Assembly (NCBI GenBank): GCA_004519485.1 | Contig: CP038114.1 | Location: 1 to 64,000, forward strand | Source of the DNA: Nannochloropsis oceanica | Taxonomy: Eukaryota; Sar; Eustigmatophyceae; Eustigmatales; Monodopsidaceae | DNA: 64,000 nucleotides | Direction of reading: 5' to 3' | In this document: one piece after another, positions 34,083 through 46,004 of the stretch | Numbering within the stretch: the first letter of the stretch is position 1 | Layout: every line of letters starts with the position of its first letter | Notes under the pieces: generated by a model | What the model saw: the letters and a program-made list of their open reading frames with translations, nothing else | What the model was told of the DNA's origin: nothing | The model's database searches: none | Program-made: the position numbers and the translations under genes

Positions 34083-35611
34083 ATGCTGATGCAGACCACT
34101 CTTTCCTTCCTACACCGCTTCGCCACTGCCACCGCTACCGCCACGCCCCTCTTCTTAACCCCCCGAGCACCCACACATATACGGATGATGTCTCTCTCGT
34201 CTTCCTCCGCCTCCTCTACCACCACCGCTACAAGTAACACTACCCCCCCTCCCCTTAACATTGCCATAATTGGTGCGGGTATCGCCGGCCTAAGCTGCGC
34301 TCGTGTCCTGCTCCAAGCCCATCCCACCCCTCGCATTACCCTCTTTGAGAAAAGCACCACCCACGGTCGTTGCGCCACACGAGACGTCCCGGGCATTGGT
34401 TCCTTCGACCACGGCGCTCCTCATTTCTCTGCGCTCTCTCCAGAATTCCAAGCGCAAGTCCAGCAATGGCAGGAGGAGGGGTTGGTTATGCCTGCATCGT
34501 CTTCGTCGTCGTCACCGTCGTTGTGGCCTGGTCACTATGTGGTCCATCCAAGCATGCGTTCTCTTCCCACGCATCTCGCCCAAGGGTTGTCCATTCAACG
34601 GCCTTTTCTCATCACCAAACTGGAGATGAAAGAGACAAAAAACCAGCAGCAAGAGCAAGACAGGTGCGCAGCCACCACCACCACCACCACCACCACCACC
34701 ACCACCAGCGACAGCACCACCACCTACAACAGCAACAACAATGACAACAACAAAAGAGGGCAATGGATCCTCCACCACGATGACGGCAAAATCACGCAAA
34801 AATTTGACGCTGTGGTCGTTGCCGTTCCAGCCGAGCAAAGCATCCCCTTGCTTGAACCGGTATCTCCTGCACTGGCAGCACCTTTGATTGATGTCAAGAG
34901 TGCGTCCTGTCTGAGCGTGATGGCTGCATGGGATCAACCTGTCGGTGCTCCTTTTACCGAGTGGAAGAAAGCAAAGGCGGAGGAGAAGGGAGAGGACGAA
35001 GGGTACGTGCGTTGTCCCCTTCCCCTACCCCCACTTTATTTCCTCCTTAAGATTTTCACCAACAGTTTTCCTCTGTAATCCCCCCCAAAATTCCAACCCT
35101 CCCTCCCTCCCACAGTATCCTCTACAGCGCCCGCCGGGACGATCTGAAAACCCCAGGCCGCCCTGGGGGGGAGGGGGGAAAGGAGGGAGGGGGGGAGCGG
35201 TGGGTGATGCACGCGACTCCAGCGTTCTCTGCTAGTCATATCCAGACGGAGCCTTTCCCGAAAGAGAAAGTCATATTGAATGTGTTGGATGCGTTTTTCA
35301 AAGAGGTGGAGAGAGGGAAGGAGGGAGAGAGAGAGGGAGGGAAGAAAGACATGGGGGAGGAAAGGGCGCCCAGGCCTGTTTATTTGTCAGTACAACGGTG
35401 GCTCTACGCACAGACGTTTAATCCCTCCGAGGAACCGTTTGGATGGGAGGAGAGAGAGAAGGTGGGGGCTTGTGGGGATGGTTGGCAAGGAAGGAGGGAG
35501 GGAGGGGAGGAGGAGGAGGGGAAAGGGGGAATCGAGAGGGCATGGCTGAGTGGGAGGAGGTTAGGAGAAGCGATGCTGGTGTCGTTGGGTCTAAGGAAGG
35601 AGGAAAAGTGA
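34083..35611 (+). CDS. Renalase-like FAD-dependent amine oxidase/oxidoreductase
   Basis: Two exons, 34083-35002 and 35116-35611, encode 471 residues. The dinucleotide-binding fold is NIAIIGAGIAGLSCARVL at about 59-76, followed by FEKSTTHGRCATR, and SFDHGAPHFSA, which are characteristic of the renalase/NAD(P)-FAD oxidoreductase family. Near the C-terminus are ERWVMHATPAFSASHIQ, a final FAD-contact segment CGDGW and WLSGRRLGEAM, all in family order. The reaction is probably oxidation of a reduced or isomeric nicotinamide or an amine; the substrate cannot be read from sequence. The N-terminus is Thr/Ala/Leu/Arg-rich and could target an organelle. A pure run of Thr codons (ACC/CAC repeat near 34675-34710) and a Gly/Glu/Arg insert at the start of exon 2 are in frame. 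Confidence 0.88.
34673..34711 (+). repeat. (CAC)n trinucleotide run encoding poly-Thr
   Basis: Twelve or so CCA/CAC triplets inside exon 1 of the renalase-like gene, read as Thr. A likely length-variable site. Confidence 0.85.
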
Positions 35612-35998
35612 AATCTGAAACAAAAATATGTGTCCCGACCGAGGAGGATTGCGAAGGGAAGGAAGAGGGAGGAGCCGTTTTTTTTTAAAATCAAAAAATA
35701 GGCAAAATGACCTCAAGCTTTGAAAAGGCAAGGAAGAAGCAAGCAAGCAAATAATTGATTTACTTCTTCAACCCTTTTTCACTTTCATTAATTTTCAGGT
35801 GGACTCTTCTCATTATTCCTGTACAACATCTCTACACTCGGTAACCCGTTTCAGCTCTCTCTCTCCACATCAGAAGCTGTTTCCCATCGCGGGCGCGGGT
35901 GAAACCATGTGTTTGTCGTGCCTGTCCTAAGCTCCTTCCCTCCCCCCTCTTGTCCCTCCCGTCACCATCATGATTCACTAACCTTCTCCCTCCCTCCC
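35612..35998. other. Convergent 3' intergenic region
   Basis: Lies between the 3' ends of the renalase-like gene (plus) and the ABC transporter (minus). A poly-T run (35680-35687) and AT-rich sequence follow the stop; no gene is seen. Confidence 0.5.
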
Positions 35999-38900
35999 TC
36001 ACCCCGGCCCCTGCAGATTCACGACCCGATCATGCAGGCCGACGAGACTCTCTCGGTGCCCCGTTGACACCACCGTCACCCTCTCCCTCTCCCTCCCTCC
36101 CTCCCCCCACCCCCTCCTCAGCAATGCATAGAATTTTTGTTCCATTTCTTTCTCAATCCCTGCAGTGGCCTCGTCGAGGAAGAGAAGGAGGGGCCGGTGG
36201 AACAGCACCCTGCACAACGCCAGCCGTTGAGCCTCCCCTCTCGAAAGGCGTCCCTGCCAGTCGCCGTGAATGGTAGAAAGGGAAGGAGGGAGGGAGGGAA
36301 GGGGAGGGGGAGCAAGAGATGTGTCTTTGGAGGCGGAGGAGGAGGTGGAAGAGAAGGTGGAGGAGGAGGAGCAGCAGGAGGAGGATAAAGAGAAGGAGGA
36401 GGAGGAGGAGGTGCCACCACAGAGATGCAGGAGTCCCATGGCCTCCAACGCCCTTAAAGCCCTTCCCTCCCCCTCTGGAGTCACCCCTCCCTCCCGCCTT
36501 CCTTCTTCCACCACTGCCGGGTAGACAACCTGACTCAACAGCGAGCCCGGGAAAACGTACGTCTCCTGCGGTACGAAAAACACTCCCCCTCCCTCTTTCC
36601 TTTCTCCTCCTCCTCGAGGAAGGGAGGGGGGGAGGGAGGGACGGAGGACGAGGCGCCCCATTTGAGAGCTGTGGGGGAAGAGGCCAGCTATAGCCTTTAT
36701 GAGCGAGCTCTTTCCAACGCCGCTGGGGCCTCGAAGGAGAAGAAATTCACCGGAATGCAGGGAGAGGGAGAGGGGGAGGAAGAGGGATCGATGGTGGGAG
36801 GAAGGGCAGGAGGAGGAGGGGGGAAGGAGGAGGGAGAAATGAGAGAGGCGGAGAAGGGGTTCGGAGGAGGAGGAGGAGGAGGAGGAGGGAGGGGGGGAGG
36901 GAGGGGTGATGAGGGCGGAGGACGAAGGAGTGGAGGGCGGGGAGGAGGGAGGAGGAGGAGGAGGAGGGGTGTAACGGTTTTCCTCGTCATCATTTTGGTC
37001 GTTTTCTTCCTGGGAGGACGCAGGGTTGGTGATTGTCCGCGAGGAGGAGGACGACGATGAGGAGGGAGGGAGGGAGGGAGGGGAGGGGGAAAGTCCATGC
37101 AGCAGCTCGGAGAGACGAGAGCCGAGGCCGCCGAGGTCTGTGACCGTTTCAGAAGCGTCTAGAAGGGTGGAGAAGGCGTTGATGAGGTAGAGGCAGCTAG
37201 AGGAAAGGAGGGAGAGAGGGAGGGAGAAAGTTTTGCTGGTCAGATTTTAGTCGCGTTGGGTGTAATCTCTCGATCGAAGGAGTCATGTGTGTCTCGAATC
37301 ATCACCTCCCTCCCTCCTTCCCTCCCTCCCTCCCTCCCTCCCTCCCTCCCTCCTTCCGTACCTGAAGGAGCCCTTGGCCACCAGGCCCGAGATCTCCGAG
37401 GGAGTGGCCTTGCTGGCGTATGTGAGCCAAAGCACAGAGGCTCCCACGGCTGGGAAGGAAGGGAGGGAGGGAGGAAGGGAGGGAGGGAAAGAGGGAGGGA
37501 GGGAGGGAAGGTCAGGAGTCGATTGGAGCAGGAGCTCGGTGGGAAGGTGGGAGGGCGGGAGGGAGAGGGAGGGAGGGGAAGGAGGAGTAACGTGCCTGCA
37601 TAATTGATGACAGATCCGAGATAGTCGAAGAAGAAGGTGGAGAGGTAGAGGGGGGCGTGCTGGAGGATGATCCTCCTCCGATTCGCGCAAACAGAGTCAA
37701 ATGCCTGAGGGAGGGAGGGAGGGAAGGGAGGGGAAGGGCAGGGTGACTTTTAGTAGAGATGCAATACATTTGTGGTCCTCTCCGTCCCTCCCTTCCCTCC
37801 CCTTCCCTCCCTCCTTCCTTCCTTCCCTCCCTACCTGCCCTGCCCGTCGTTTCTCCACCTGCCACCCCCCGTAGAGCGCGATGGGTTCCACTGCTCCTCG
37901 GATGGAGGCATGGAGGTACCTGAAATGACCCTCCAGTCGTTCCTTTATGTTACAAATGTGAGTACGGGGAGCATACGGGTTGGTGGGTGGAGGTTAGGGG
38001 TGCAGGAGGAGGCGGTGATGGATGGATAGGTGAGTGGGAGGTTATCGTCCAGGCACCAAGAGTGGCCTTCCAGTCGTTCCATTGGTCTTAGGGCGTGGTT
38101 AGGGGAGGTCGTGCGTATATGCAAGGTAAATGATAGTAAGAGAAATGTGTCTATTCTAAGTCAGGTGAAAAAGAGGAGGTGGATGCGTGGGTGGGTGAGT
38201 GGGAGGATGAAGTCTTCTACTCCCTTCTGTGCAAGAGCTTCCCTCCCTCCCTCCCTTCCTCCCTCCCTCCCTCCCGCACCTGCTGGTATACCGCGGCGAT
38301 CAGCGGCTTAAAAAACAAGGCATTTACGTAGGCGCCTACGAGAAAATACACGTAGCAGGCCACAGGCGCGGTCCACCCGAAGATGAACGCCAGATACCAC
38401 GTATCTAGCGAGGGAGGGAGGGAGGGCGGGAGGGAGGGAGATGAGCGATGCAAAGCTTTCCCTCCTCCTGCGCTCCTTTCCGCTCCCCTGCGCCCTCTTC
38501 CTCCCCTTTTCTTTCTCCCCCTCCGTCTTCCTCCCTCCATCTTCCTCCCTCCGCCTTCCTCCCTTCCCTCCTTGCCCTCCCTCGTCTCGCCGGCACTCAC
38601 AGTAAATGATGAGGGCGGGCACGGCAATTGTCTTTCCAATCACCTCCGAGAGCTTGACGGTGAACAGGTCCACGTCGGAGGTGAGGCGGTGATCAGGGTT
38701 ATCGAGAAGGGAGGGAGGGGGGGAGGACGAGGATGACGACTCGGATGGGTGCTCGAGCTGCTGGGGTTGGAGAGGGGGAAGGAGGATGGAGTAGGCCCCC
38801 CCTCCCCTTCTTCCTCTTCTTCCTCCCCCTCCTCCTCTTCTTCTTCTTCTTCTTTGACCGTTGCTGCCTCCAATGCTGCTACTGCTGCTACTGCTACCCC

Positions 38901-40044
38901 TCTTGTGTGCCACCTCCACCTCTTCCTCCTCCTCCTCCTCCTCCTCCTCCTCCTCGGAAGGGGAAGAGGGAGGGAGGGAGGGAGGGAGGAAGTAGAGGAA
39001 GTGTAGATGTTGCTGTAACCGATGTCGAGATTGGAGGGCCAGGGATTCGATCGCAAGCACCTGCACGGTCTGGGGGGGGGAGGGAGGAAGGATGTGGGGG
39101 AAGGGAGGGAGGGAGGGGGGGTTTATTGGAATTATGGCAGATGGGCCGGCTTGCTACCACCCTTGAATGACTCATTCCTCCTTCCTCCCCTCCTCGCCCT
39201 CCCTCCCTCCTTCCATGCCTTGTTTAGCATTGCGCCATTGCCATCACAGCTCCCCTTCTTCCCTCCCTCCCTTCCTCACTCCCTCTTTCCTCACCTTGCA
39301 CAGCACCACCGCCACTACTATCAGCATCGAGAGCCAGAGCGTGCGTAAGTACAAGTCGATGTCGTGCCCCGTGATGGAAACGTAGAAATCAGACATCACG
39401 ACCATCACCCTATTGCCCGCTACTTCATACGCAGCAGTGGAGAGAACGAGCGTGAGGGGCACCATCCACCGGCCCTGGGGGAGGGCAGAGAGGGAGTTGT
39501 GGGCAGGGGAGGGAGGAAGGGAGGGGTGAGAGTCAGACGTCACCAGCATCATAAGAAACGCCTTACCACGAAACGATAAAAACTGACAGGAGATGAGGTA
39601 ACGAACCTCTTTTATGTCCAGGGCGAGGCGAAGAAGCCGTGCCATGTCTTGACGAGACACAGGGGGATGCGATGGTGGGGGCTGCTGCTCCCCGGCTGCT
39701 GCTTTGAAGGGTGCGGCCCCCGAGATAGAAGAGGGGGAAGACAAGGGAGTAGGAGCGGCAGCAGCCGCTGTAGTCGCGGTGTAGGGGGCAGGACGCCGCC
39801 ATCCTCTTCTCCACCGCCGCGATCTCGGGGGAGGTCCAGCGCCGCTGCTGCTGCTGCTGCTGTTGCTGCTGTTGCTGGTGGTGCCGCCTTCTTGGGAAGC
39901 GGGAGAAAGCAGGGCCTCGGTGTCGTCTGGGACATGCGGCGGCCGTAATGTTGACAAAGAGTTGGGCCACCACGGCATAATTGGCGCTCTGCGTTGGTAG
40001 ATGGTGGGGAATAGGAAAGTTAGACGAAGGATGAAGCGGGCCAT
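35999..40044 (-). CDS. ABC transporter, ABCD/SbmA-YddA type (membrane domain plus ATPase)
   Basis: Eight minus-strand exons: 39607-40044, 39295-39474, 38601-39069, 38280-38404, 37835-37942, 37596-37704, 37362-37449 and 35999-37196; 904 residues, all in phase. The membrane half shows the family landmarks LALQSRHRLQQHLHFLYF, DNPDHRLTSDVD (the NPDQR loop), and RLEGHFRYLHASIRGAVEPI with ALYGGWQVE. The ATPase half has LRLSHFSLLLP, Walker A GPSGVGKSS, the Q-loop FVPQETYVFPGSLLSQVVYP, signature LSRGEAQRLALCR, Walker B LLFLDEATAG and STGHRESL. ABCD members import very-long-chain acyl-CoA into peroxisomes; bacterial relatives move peptides or cobalamin, and plant and algal plastid forms exist, so substrate and membrane are open. 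The signature reads LSRGE, not LSGGE. The intron after exon 6 begins with GC (AG|GCACGT). Poly-Glu/Ser and Ser/Pro inserts lie in exons 3 and 8. Confidence 0.9.
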
Positions 40045-40360
40045 GCACGACGATGCTCTCTCGAGCTCTCTGCTTTTGCTGTCATGACAAGCAGGCTTAC
40101 GAGTCGTCCTGCCTGATGCTTCAGCGGCATGTTTTCGTAGGGATGATAGGCGCTATACTGTAGCATTTATGCCAGGTTCTGGGAGACGTTCCACCAGCCT
40201 GGCCAAGGCCAAGCCACAATTGGCAGTCAACAAACAGCCTCTCGCCCGTCGTCGCTGTTTGAAATCGCCACTACAACTACACGCTCCCAAACGTGCTCCA
40301 TCACCGCACTTCCATTACGCGCACACACAACGCACCCACAGATAAATACATCAAGATAAT
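40045..40360. promoter_or_regulatory. Short divergent promoter region, ABCD transporter and aminopeptidase P
   Basis: Only 316 bp separate the two ATGs, on opposite strands, so regulatory sequence is probably shared. No TATA element is obvious. Confidence 0.5.
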
Positions 40361-43300
40361 ATGTCGCCCTCCTGCTCCTCCTCCTCCTCCTCGCTGCGGC
40401 CGGTGCCTGGCTCCGCGGCCGTCTTAGTCGCCCTCCGGCAGCGCATGGAAGCACAGGGCCTCGACGCGCTCGTTATTCCCTCTGAAGGTCAGTTCCACGA
40501 CAAACCATGCTTGATTCCGTGCACGTCTTCCCACTTTCTGGGAAATAATATCGGCAGATATCTGTGGAGGGCAATAGGTCACTTTTCCTTCTCTAAATCC
40601 GCTAATACCTCACCTTTTCCTCCCTCCGTCCCTCCCCCCACTCCCTCTCCCCTCCCCCTCCTTCAGACGCTCACCAGTCCGAATATGTTTCCCTGAAGGA
40701 CAGACGACGTGAGTTCATGTGTGGATTTACAGGCAGTGCAGGCACGGCGGTCGTGACCCCGGACCAGGCTTTGCTTTGGACGGACGGACGCTATTTTTTG
40801 CAGGTGAGGAAACGGGAGGAGACGAAAGAGGACAATGGAGAGGAGGGAGGACTTGAAGCCACCATTAAATTGATAGATGAATCAACATAATGTAAGAAGC
40901 AGGTTCCAAGCACCTCTTCCGGCTTCTTTTGACTCATTCTTTCCCTACTTTTCCTTTCCCTTCTCCTTCCCTCCCTTAACCCTAACAGGGGGTCTGATAA
41001 GATCGTTCGAAGAAGACTCTTCCTCACATCTCTCCCCCCCCTCCCCCCCTTCCCTCCTCTCTTTCTTTCAGGCTAAACAACAGCTGGGGCCGGAGTGGGA
41101 TCTGATGAAGGCCCTAGAGGAGGGAGTGCCCACCGTGGAGGTATGGTTGGCCAAGCATCTGCACGAGACCAAGGTGAGGGCGGGAAAGTGGAAGGGAAAA
41201 AGAGAGGGAGATTACGATCTCAGGATTCAACAGACCCTGTTTCTTGTCACTCGCGCATCACAACATCACTCCCACGTGTACGAGCCATTACACGCCCTAC
41301 CCGCCTACCTACCCCCCCCTCCAGGGCGGCGGCGTGGTAGGAGTTAACGGCCTTCTCCTCAACATGGCTCAAGCCCGGAGCTGGAAGTACGTACCCTTTC
41401 CCTCCTCCCTCCCTCCCGCCTTCCCTCCCCCTATCCTGTACTCCTCGGCCGCCTCTACTTTCTCTGCTCTCGCCCTGTCTCACTTTTGCACCCTCCCTCC
41501 CTCGCTCCCTCCCTCCCTCCCTCCCTTTCGTCCAGGCTGGCTTTCGACCCCCGGAATGTCTCCTTAAAGATCCTGGACGTGGATTTGGTCGACGAGGTCT
41601 GGGGCGCTGCCCAGCCCCCAGCTCCAGGTAGGGACGGACGGACGGACGGACGGACGGACGGACGGGGGGACGGAGGGAAAGCGGTTCTTTCCTGCGGGCT
41701 TGCCTGACTCTCTTTCTATGTATGTCTTCTTCCTCCAGGATCCTCAGTCCCCCCCTCCCTCCTTCTTCCCCTCCCCTCCCTCCCTCCCTGCAGACGCCCC
41801 CGTCCGTGTCCATCCGTTGATCTACGCGGGTCAGGACGTACCTGCCAAGCTCGAAAACCTCCGGAAGAGGCTGCTGGAGAAGGTAGGCAGATGTATTTCC
41901 CCCCTCCCTCCCCACCTCCCTCCCTCCCGCACATTCCCTCTCTCTCACAGAACGCCCACCTTCCGTCCCTCCCTCCCTCCCTCCCTCCCTCCCTCCCTCC
42001 CTCCTTTCAGTCGGCCTCCGCCCTCCTCCTCTCGGCGCTGGACGAGGTGGCCTGGCTCTACAATATCCGTGGGAGTGACATTCAGTACAACCCGGTAGTC
42101 TACGCCTACAGCGTGGTGACCGACCAAGAGGCAGTCTTGTTCATCGACGGGGAGAAGCTGGGGGAGGACGTCAAGGAGGTACGACTTGCCCTTTTCTCTC
42201 CTTTCCTCCCTCATTCCCACTCTGTCATACACCTACCTACCTCTCGCCCTCCCTCCCTCCCTCCCTCAGCACCTCGCCACCGCGGGTGTCACTGTCCTGC
42301 CCTACACCGCCATCACCACCTACCTGAAGGAGAGCCTGCTACCCTCGCTGCAAGCACAAGAAGGTTCGCATGCCCTGTCTTATTTCCTTCCTCCCTCCCT
42401 CCCTCCCTCCTTCCCTCCCTTCTCCGTGGATTTCTTTGAGAAAGAATGTCTCCCATTCGTTTACTGCCTCCCCCTCTCCCTTCCTCCCCCCCTCCCTCCC
42501 TCCCTCCCTCCCTCTCCTCCTTCCCTGGACGATACGCCAAAAGACACTCCGCCTCCGCCGCCGCCGCCGCCGCAGCAGCAGCAGGCCCAGGCAACGACGA
42601 GGAAGAAGAAGGTGGTGATGATGGACCCCAACCAAGTCTCTCTTGCCTTGGGCTCCCTCATCCCCACAGAGGTAGGGAGGGAGGGGGAGGGGAAAGGGAG
42701 GGAGGGAGCGGAGGGATTGAGTCCAGGCCAACTTATTCACCCACCCGAGTCCACCCATTTTTAATTCCCCTCCTTCCCTCCCTCCTTCCCTCCCTCCCTC
42801 CCTCCCTCCCTCCCTCCTCTTTCCTCCCCCTGTAGTGCATAATCGAGGGTCCCTCTCCCATCACACTCGCCAAGGCCATCAAGAACCACGCCGAGTTGCG
42901 GGGCATGCGACAGGTACCCTCCTCCCTCCCTCCCCTCTTCCCTCCCCTCCTCCTTCTCTCCCCTCTTTTCCCATCTATCCATACATTAATTCATCTATCC
43001 GTTCCTTCCCCCCCCTCCCTTTTCGCGCCAATCCACGCTCCCTCCCTCCCTCCCTCCCGCCCTCAGGCTCACATCCGTGATGGGGTCGCGCTGACCTCAT
43101 TCCTGGCATGGCTGGAGAAGGCGATGGAGGGAGGGAAGGAGGCGCCGGCGGAGGTGCGGGGGGGGCTGTCCTGGTAAGAGGGGAAAGAGGGAAGGAGGGA
43201 AGGAGGGAGGGAGGGAGGTAAAAGAGGAATGAGGGAGGGAGGGAGGAAAGAAGTAGAAGAAGGAAAGGAGGGAGGGAGGGAAGGAGAAGAAGAAGAAGAA

Positions 43301-46004
43301 GAAGAAGAAGAAGAAGAAGAAGAAGAAGAAGAAGAAAAGGAAGGAGAGGGGGAGGGAAGAAAAAGAAGAAGAACAACAAGAAGAAAAGGAGGGAGGGAGG
43401 GAGGGAGGGGGGTTACTTAATAGCGTGGGTAATGCGAGTTACTGCCTCTGATTCCTCGTCCCCTCCCTCCCTCCCTCCCTCCCACCCTTCCTTCAGGCCT
43501 CTGACCGAGGCCAGTATTGCCAAGAAGCTTGAGGATTTCAGGAGAAAGCAAGAAATGTTTGTGTCGCCGAGGTAGGGAGGGAAGGAGGGAGGGAGGGAGG
43601 GAAAGAGAGATGAACACATGTGTTGGTGTTTGGTCTCGTGTCCTCACGCGAGCTCCTCCCTCCCTCCCTCCCTCCTTACCCCGCCCCTGTTTTTCCCGAG
43701 CATGTCGTTCACCATCTCAAACAAATAAACCTCGATCCCTTTGCCCTCCTTCCCTTCCTCCCTTCCTCCCTCCCTCTTTTTCCCAGCTTTGCCACCATCT
43801 CGGCGGTCGGCAGCAATGGCGCCATCATCCACTACAAGCCCGACGACTCGACGTCCGCGGCCCTGATCGGGTCAGAAGAGCGAAAGGGGGGGAAGGGAGG
43901 GAAGGAGGGAGTGAGTGACGTGCTGCTGCTTCTCGACAGTGGTGCGCAATACCTGGACGGCACGACGGACGTGACGAGGACGGTGAGGGAGGGAGGGAGG
44001 GACGGACGGACGGAGGGAAGGGGGACTGGTCAGAGAGTCGAGGAAGGGAGGGAAGGAAGAAGGAAGAAGGGAGGAGAGAGAGAGAGTGAGAAAAGGAGGC
44101 GACCCGCTCCCTTGGCTCTTATTCGTTCCTCTTCTCATATAACATGGAACACCACAGGTGCACTTCGGCAACCCGACCCCTGAAGAAAAAGAGGCATTTA
44201 CTCTTGTCCTCCGTGGTACGTCCTCCCTCCCTCCCTCCCTCCCTCCTTCTTTCCAGGCCCTCTCGCGCAAGTCCCCGCTCGCCTTGCTAACGTTCACTGG
44301 ACGCCGCACCGCACGACTAATCCCTTCCCCTCCCTCCCTCCCTCCCTCCCTCCCTCCCTCCCTCCCCCTCCCCCCAGGCCACATTGCCCTGGCCCGCGCC
44401 CGTTTCCCCGAAGGAATCTTGGGGGCCAAGCTAGATATTTTGGCACGGCTCCCTCTCTGGAGCGTCGGTCTTGACTATAGACACGGCACTGGTAAGCAAG
44501 CCCTCCTTGGTTCTCTCCCTTCCCCAACTCTTTCGCTCGGTCAATGCTTTTTTGAATTTCTTCTCTCTACACACACGCATATATATATATATATATATAG
44601 ATATATAGATGTGGAGAGAGACATGTGTGGGTGCGTGGGTGCGTGGGTGGGTGCGTGTGTTTGTGCACCTCTTCATATCTTTGTATATACATAAATACAC
44701 TTTTGTAATACTTTTCACATATTTATCCTTTCCCTCGTCTTCTTCTTAACAGGCCACGGCGTGGGCGCCTTCCTCAACGTTCATGAGGGACCCCAATCCA
44801 TCTCCTACAAGAAACGGGCGTACGAAGAAGGGCTAACTCCGGGTACCTTCATTCTCCTTCCCCCCTCCCTCCCTTCCTTTTTTCCTCCCTCCCTCCTCAT
44901 CGCGTCCAGCTCCTCGTGCCCTTCTGAACTAGTGACATCTCTGCCTTCCCTCCTACCCTCTCTCCTTCCCTTTCTCCTTCCTTCTTTTCTTTCCTCCCCT
45001 CCTTCTTCTCTGTAGTCATGGCTGGATGTTACGCCCGTTGCAATGATCTGACTGTATATATGAGTTGTCCATGCCAAAGCTCACCACATCCTTTCGCTCC
45101 TCCCTCCCTCCCTCCCTTGCCAGGCATGGTCACGTCGAACGAACCCGGGTACTATTCCGATGGTCGTTTCGGGATCCGGATTGAGAGTCTGTTGGTATGT
45201 AATGAGGCCCCGACCAAGCACCGCTTTGGCATGATCAGGTAAACAAATGGGGGAGGGAGGGAAATCATTCTCTCCTTTGATATTGCACGTTTGAGACCAG
45301 CAATGCGAGATATGAACGCTTGGTTTGCCAAGAGATCGTCGCTCGGCTCTGTCAGTCACAACTCGTTTGAAGGCCTGCGGCCGTAAACGACGAATTCAAT
45401 TTCTTGAGCAGCTCGTGAAAAATCGGGATGACCCTCCCGATGTTGACATATTTTCCTCCCCCTCCCCCTCCCTCCCTACCTCCCTACCTAGATACTGCTC
45501 CTTCGAAACCATCACTATGGTTCCTATCCAGCTCAAGATGATCGAGCCCTCCTTAATGACGGCCGATGATACGGTCTGGTTGAATGAATACCATGCACAG
45601 GTACGTCCTCCCTCCCTCCTTTCCTCCCTCCTTCCCTCCTTGTCTCTCCCCTCATGGCGCCTGTGGACGTGAAGGAACTCAGCAGCTGCCATGCGCAGAT
45701 TCGCTTCCTTTTCCCTACCTTATTCCTTTTTGAATGGCCTACCTCTTTTCTTGAATGTCTGCTCTTCTCTTCAGATACACCCGTGCATTTCGCCCGCACC
45801 CGAGGAGAGAGCGAGGGTGGGAGGGACTGACGAACGAAACGGTTTTCCCCGTATTCACATTCAATCTCCACTCATTCTCCTTTTCTATGTCCTTGTTCTG
45901 ATTTTTATTTTTGGGGGTTATAGGTTCGAGCATCGCTCTTGCCGTTGCTGAAGGAGGATAAGGTAGCGACAGCCTACTTGCTGCGGGAGACCGAGCCCAT
46001 GTAG
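40361..46004 (+). CDS. Xaa-Pro aminopeptidase P (peptidase M24B)
   Basis: Nineteen exons, all in phase: 40361-40487, 40667-40803, 41072-41173, 41325-41386, 41536-41627, 41794-41882, 42011-42178, 42270-42363, 42544-42671, 42836-42913, 43067-43173, 43497-43571, 43787-43982, 44158-44215, 44378-44491, 44753-44842, 45124-45238, 45492-45600 and 45924-46004; 673 residues. The N-terminal domain has [17 protein letters not shown] and WTDGRYFLQ, diagnostic of aminopeptidase P. The two-metal site is complete: Asp470 and Asp481 ([12 protein letters not shown]), His544 (GHGVG), Glu579 (NEPGYY) and Glu593 (GIRIE), with spacings close to human XPNPEP1. It removes N-terminal residues preceding proline, needing manganese, probably in the cytosol since no leader is seen. 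In-frame additions are a Pro/Gln run in exon 9 and a Lys/Gly run before the metal site. Most introns carry CCCT tracts. Confidence 0.95.
41632..41665 (+). repeat. (GGAC)n microsatellite in an intron
   Basis: Eight GGAC units just after the donor of intron 5 of aminopeptidase P (GTAGGGACGGACGG...). Confidence 0.85.
43283..43336 (+). repeat. (GAA)n microsatellite in an intron
   Basis: About 17 GAA triplets inside intron 11 of aminopeptidase P, flanked by GGGA-rich sequence on both sides. Confidence 0.9.
44578..44609 (+). repeat. (TA)n microsatellite in an intron
   Basis: A run of about ten TA units followed by GATATATAGAT in intron 15 of aminopeptidase P. Confidence 0.85.
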
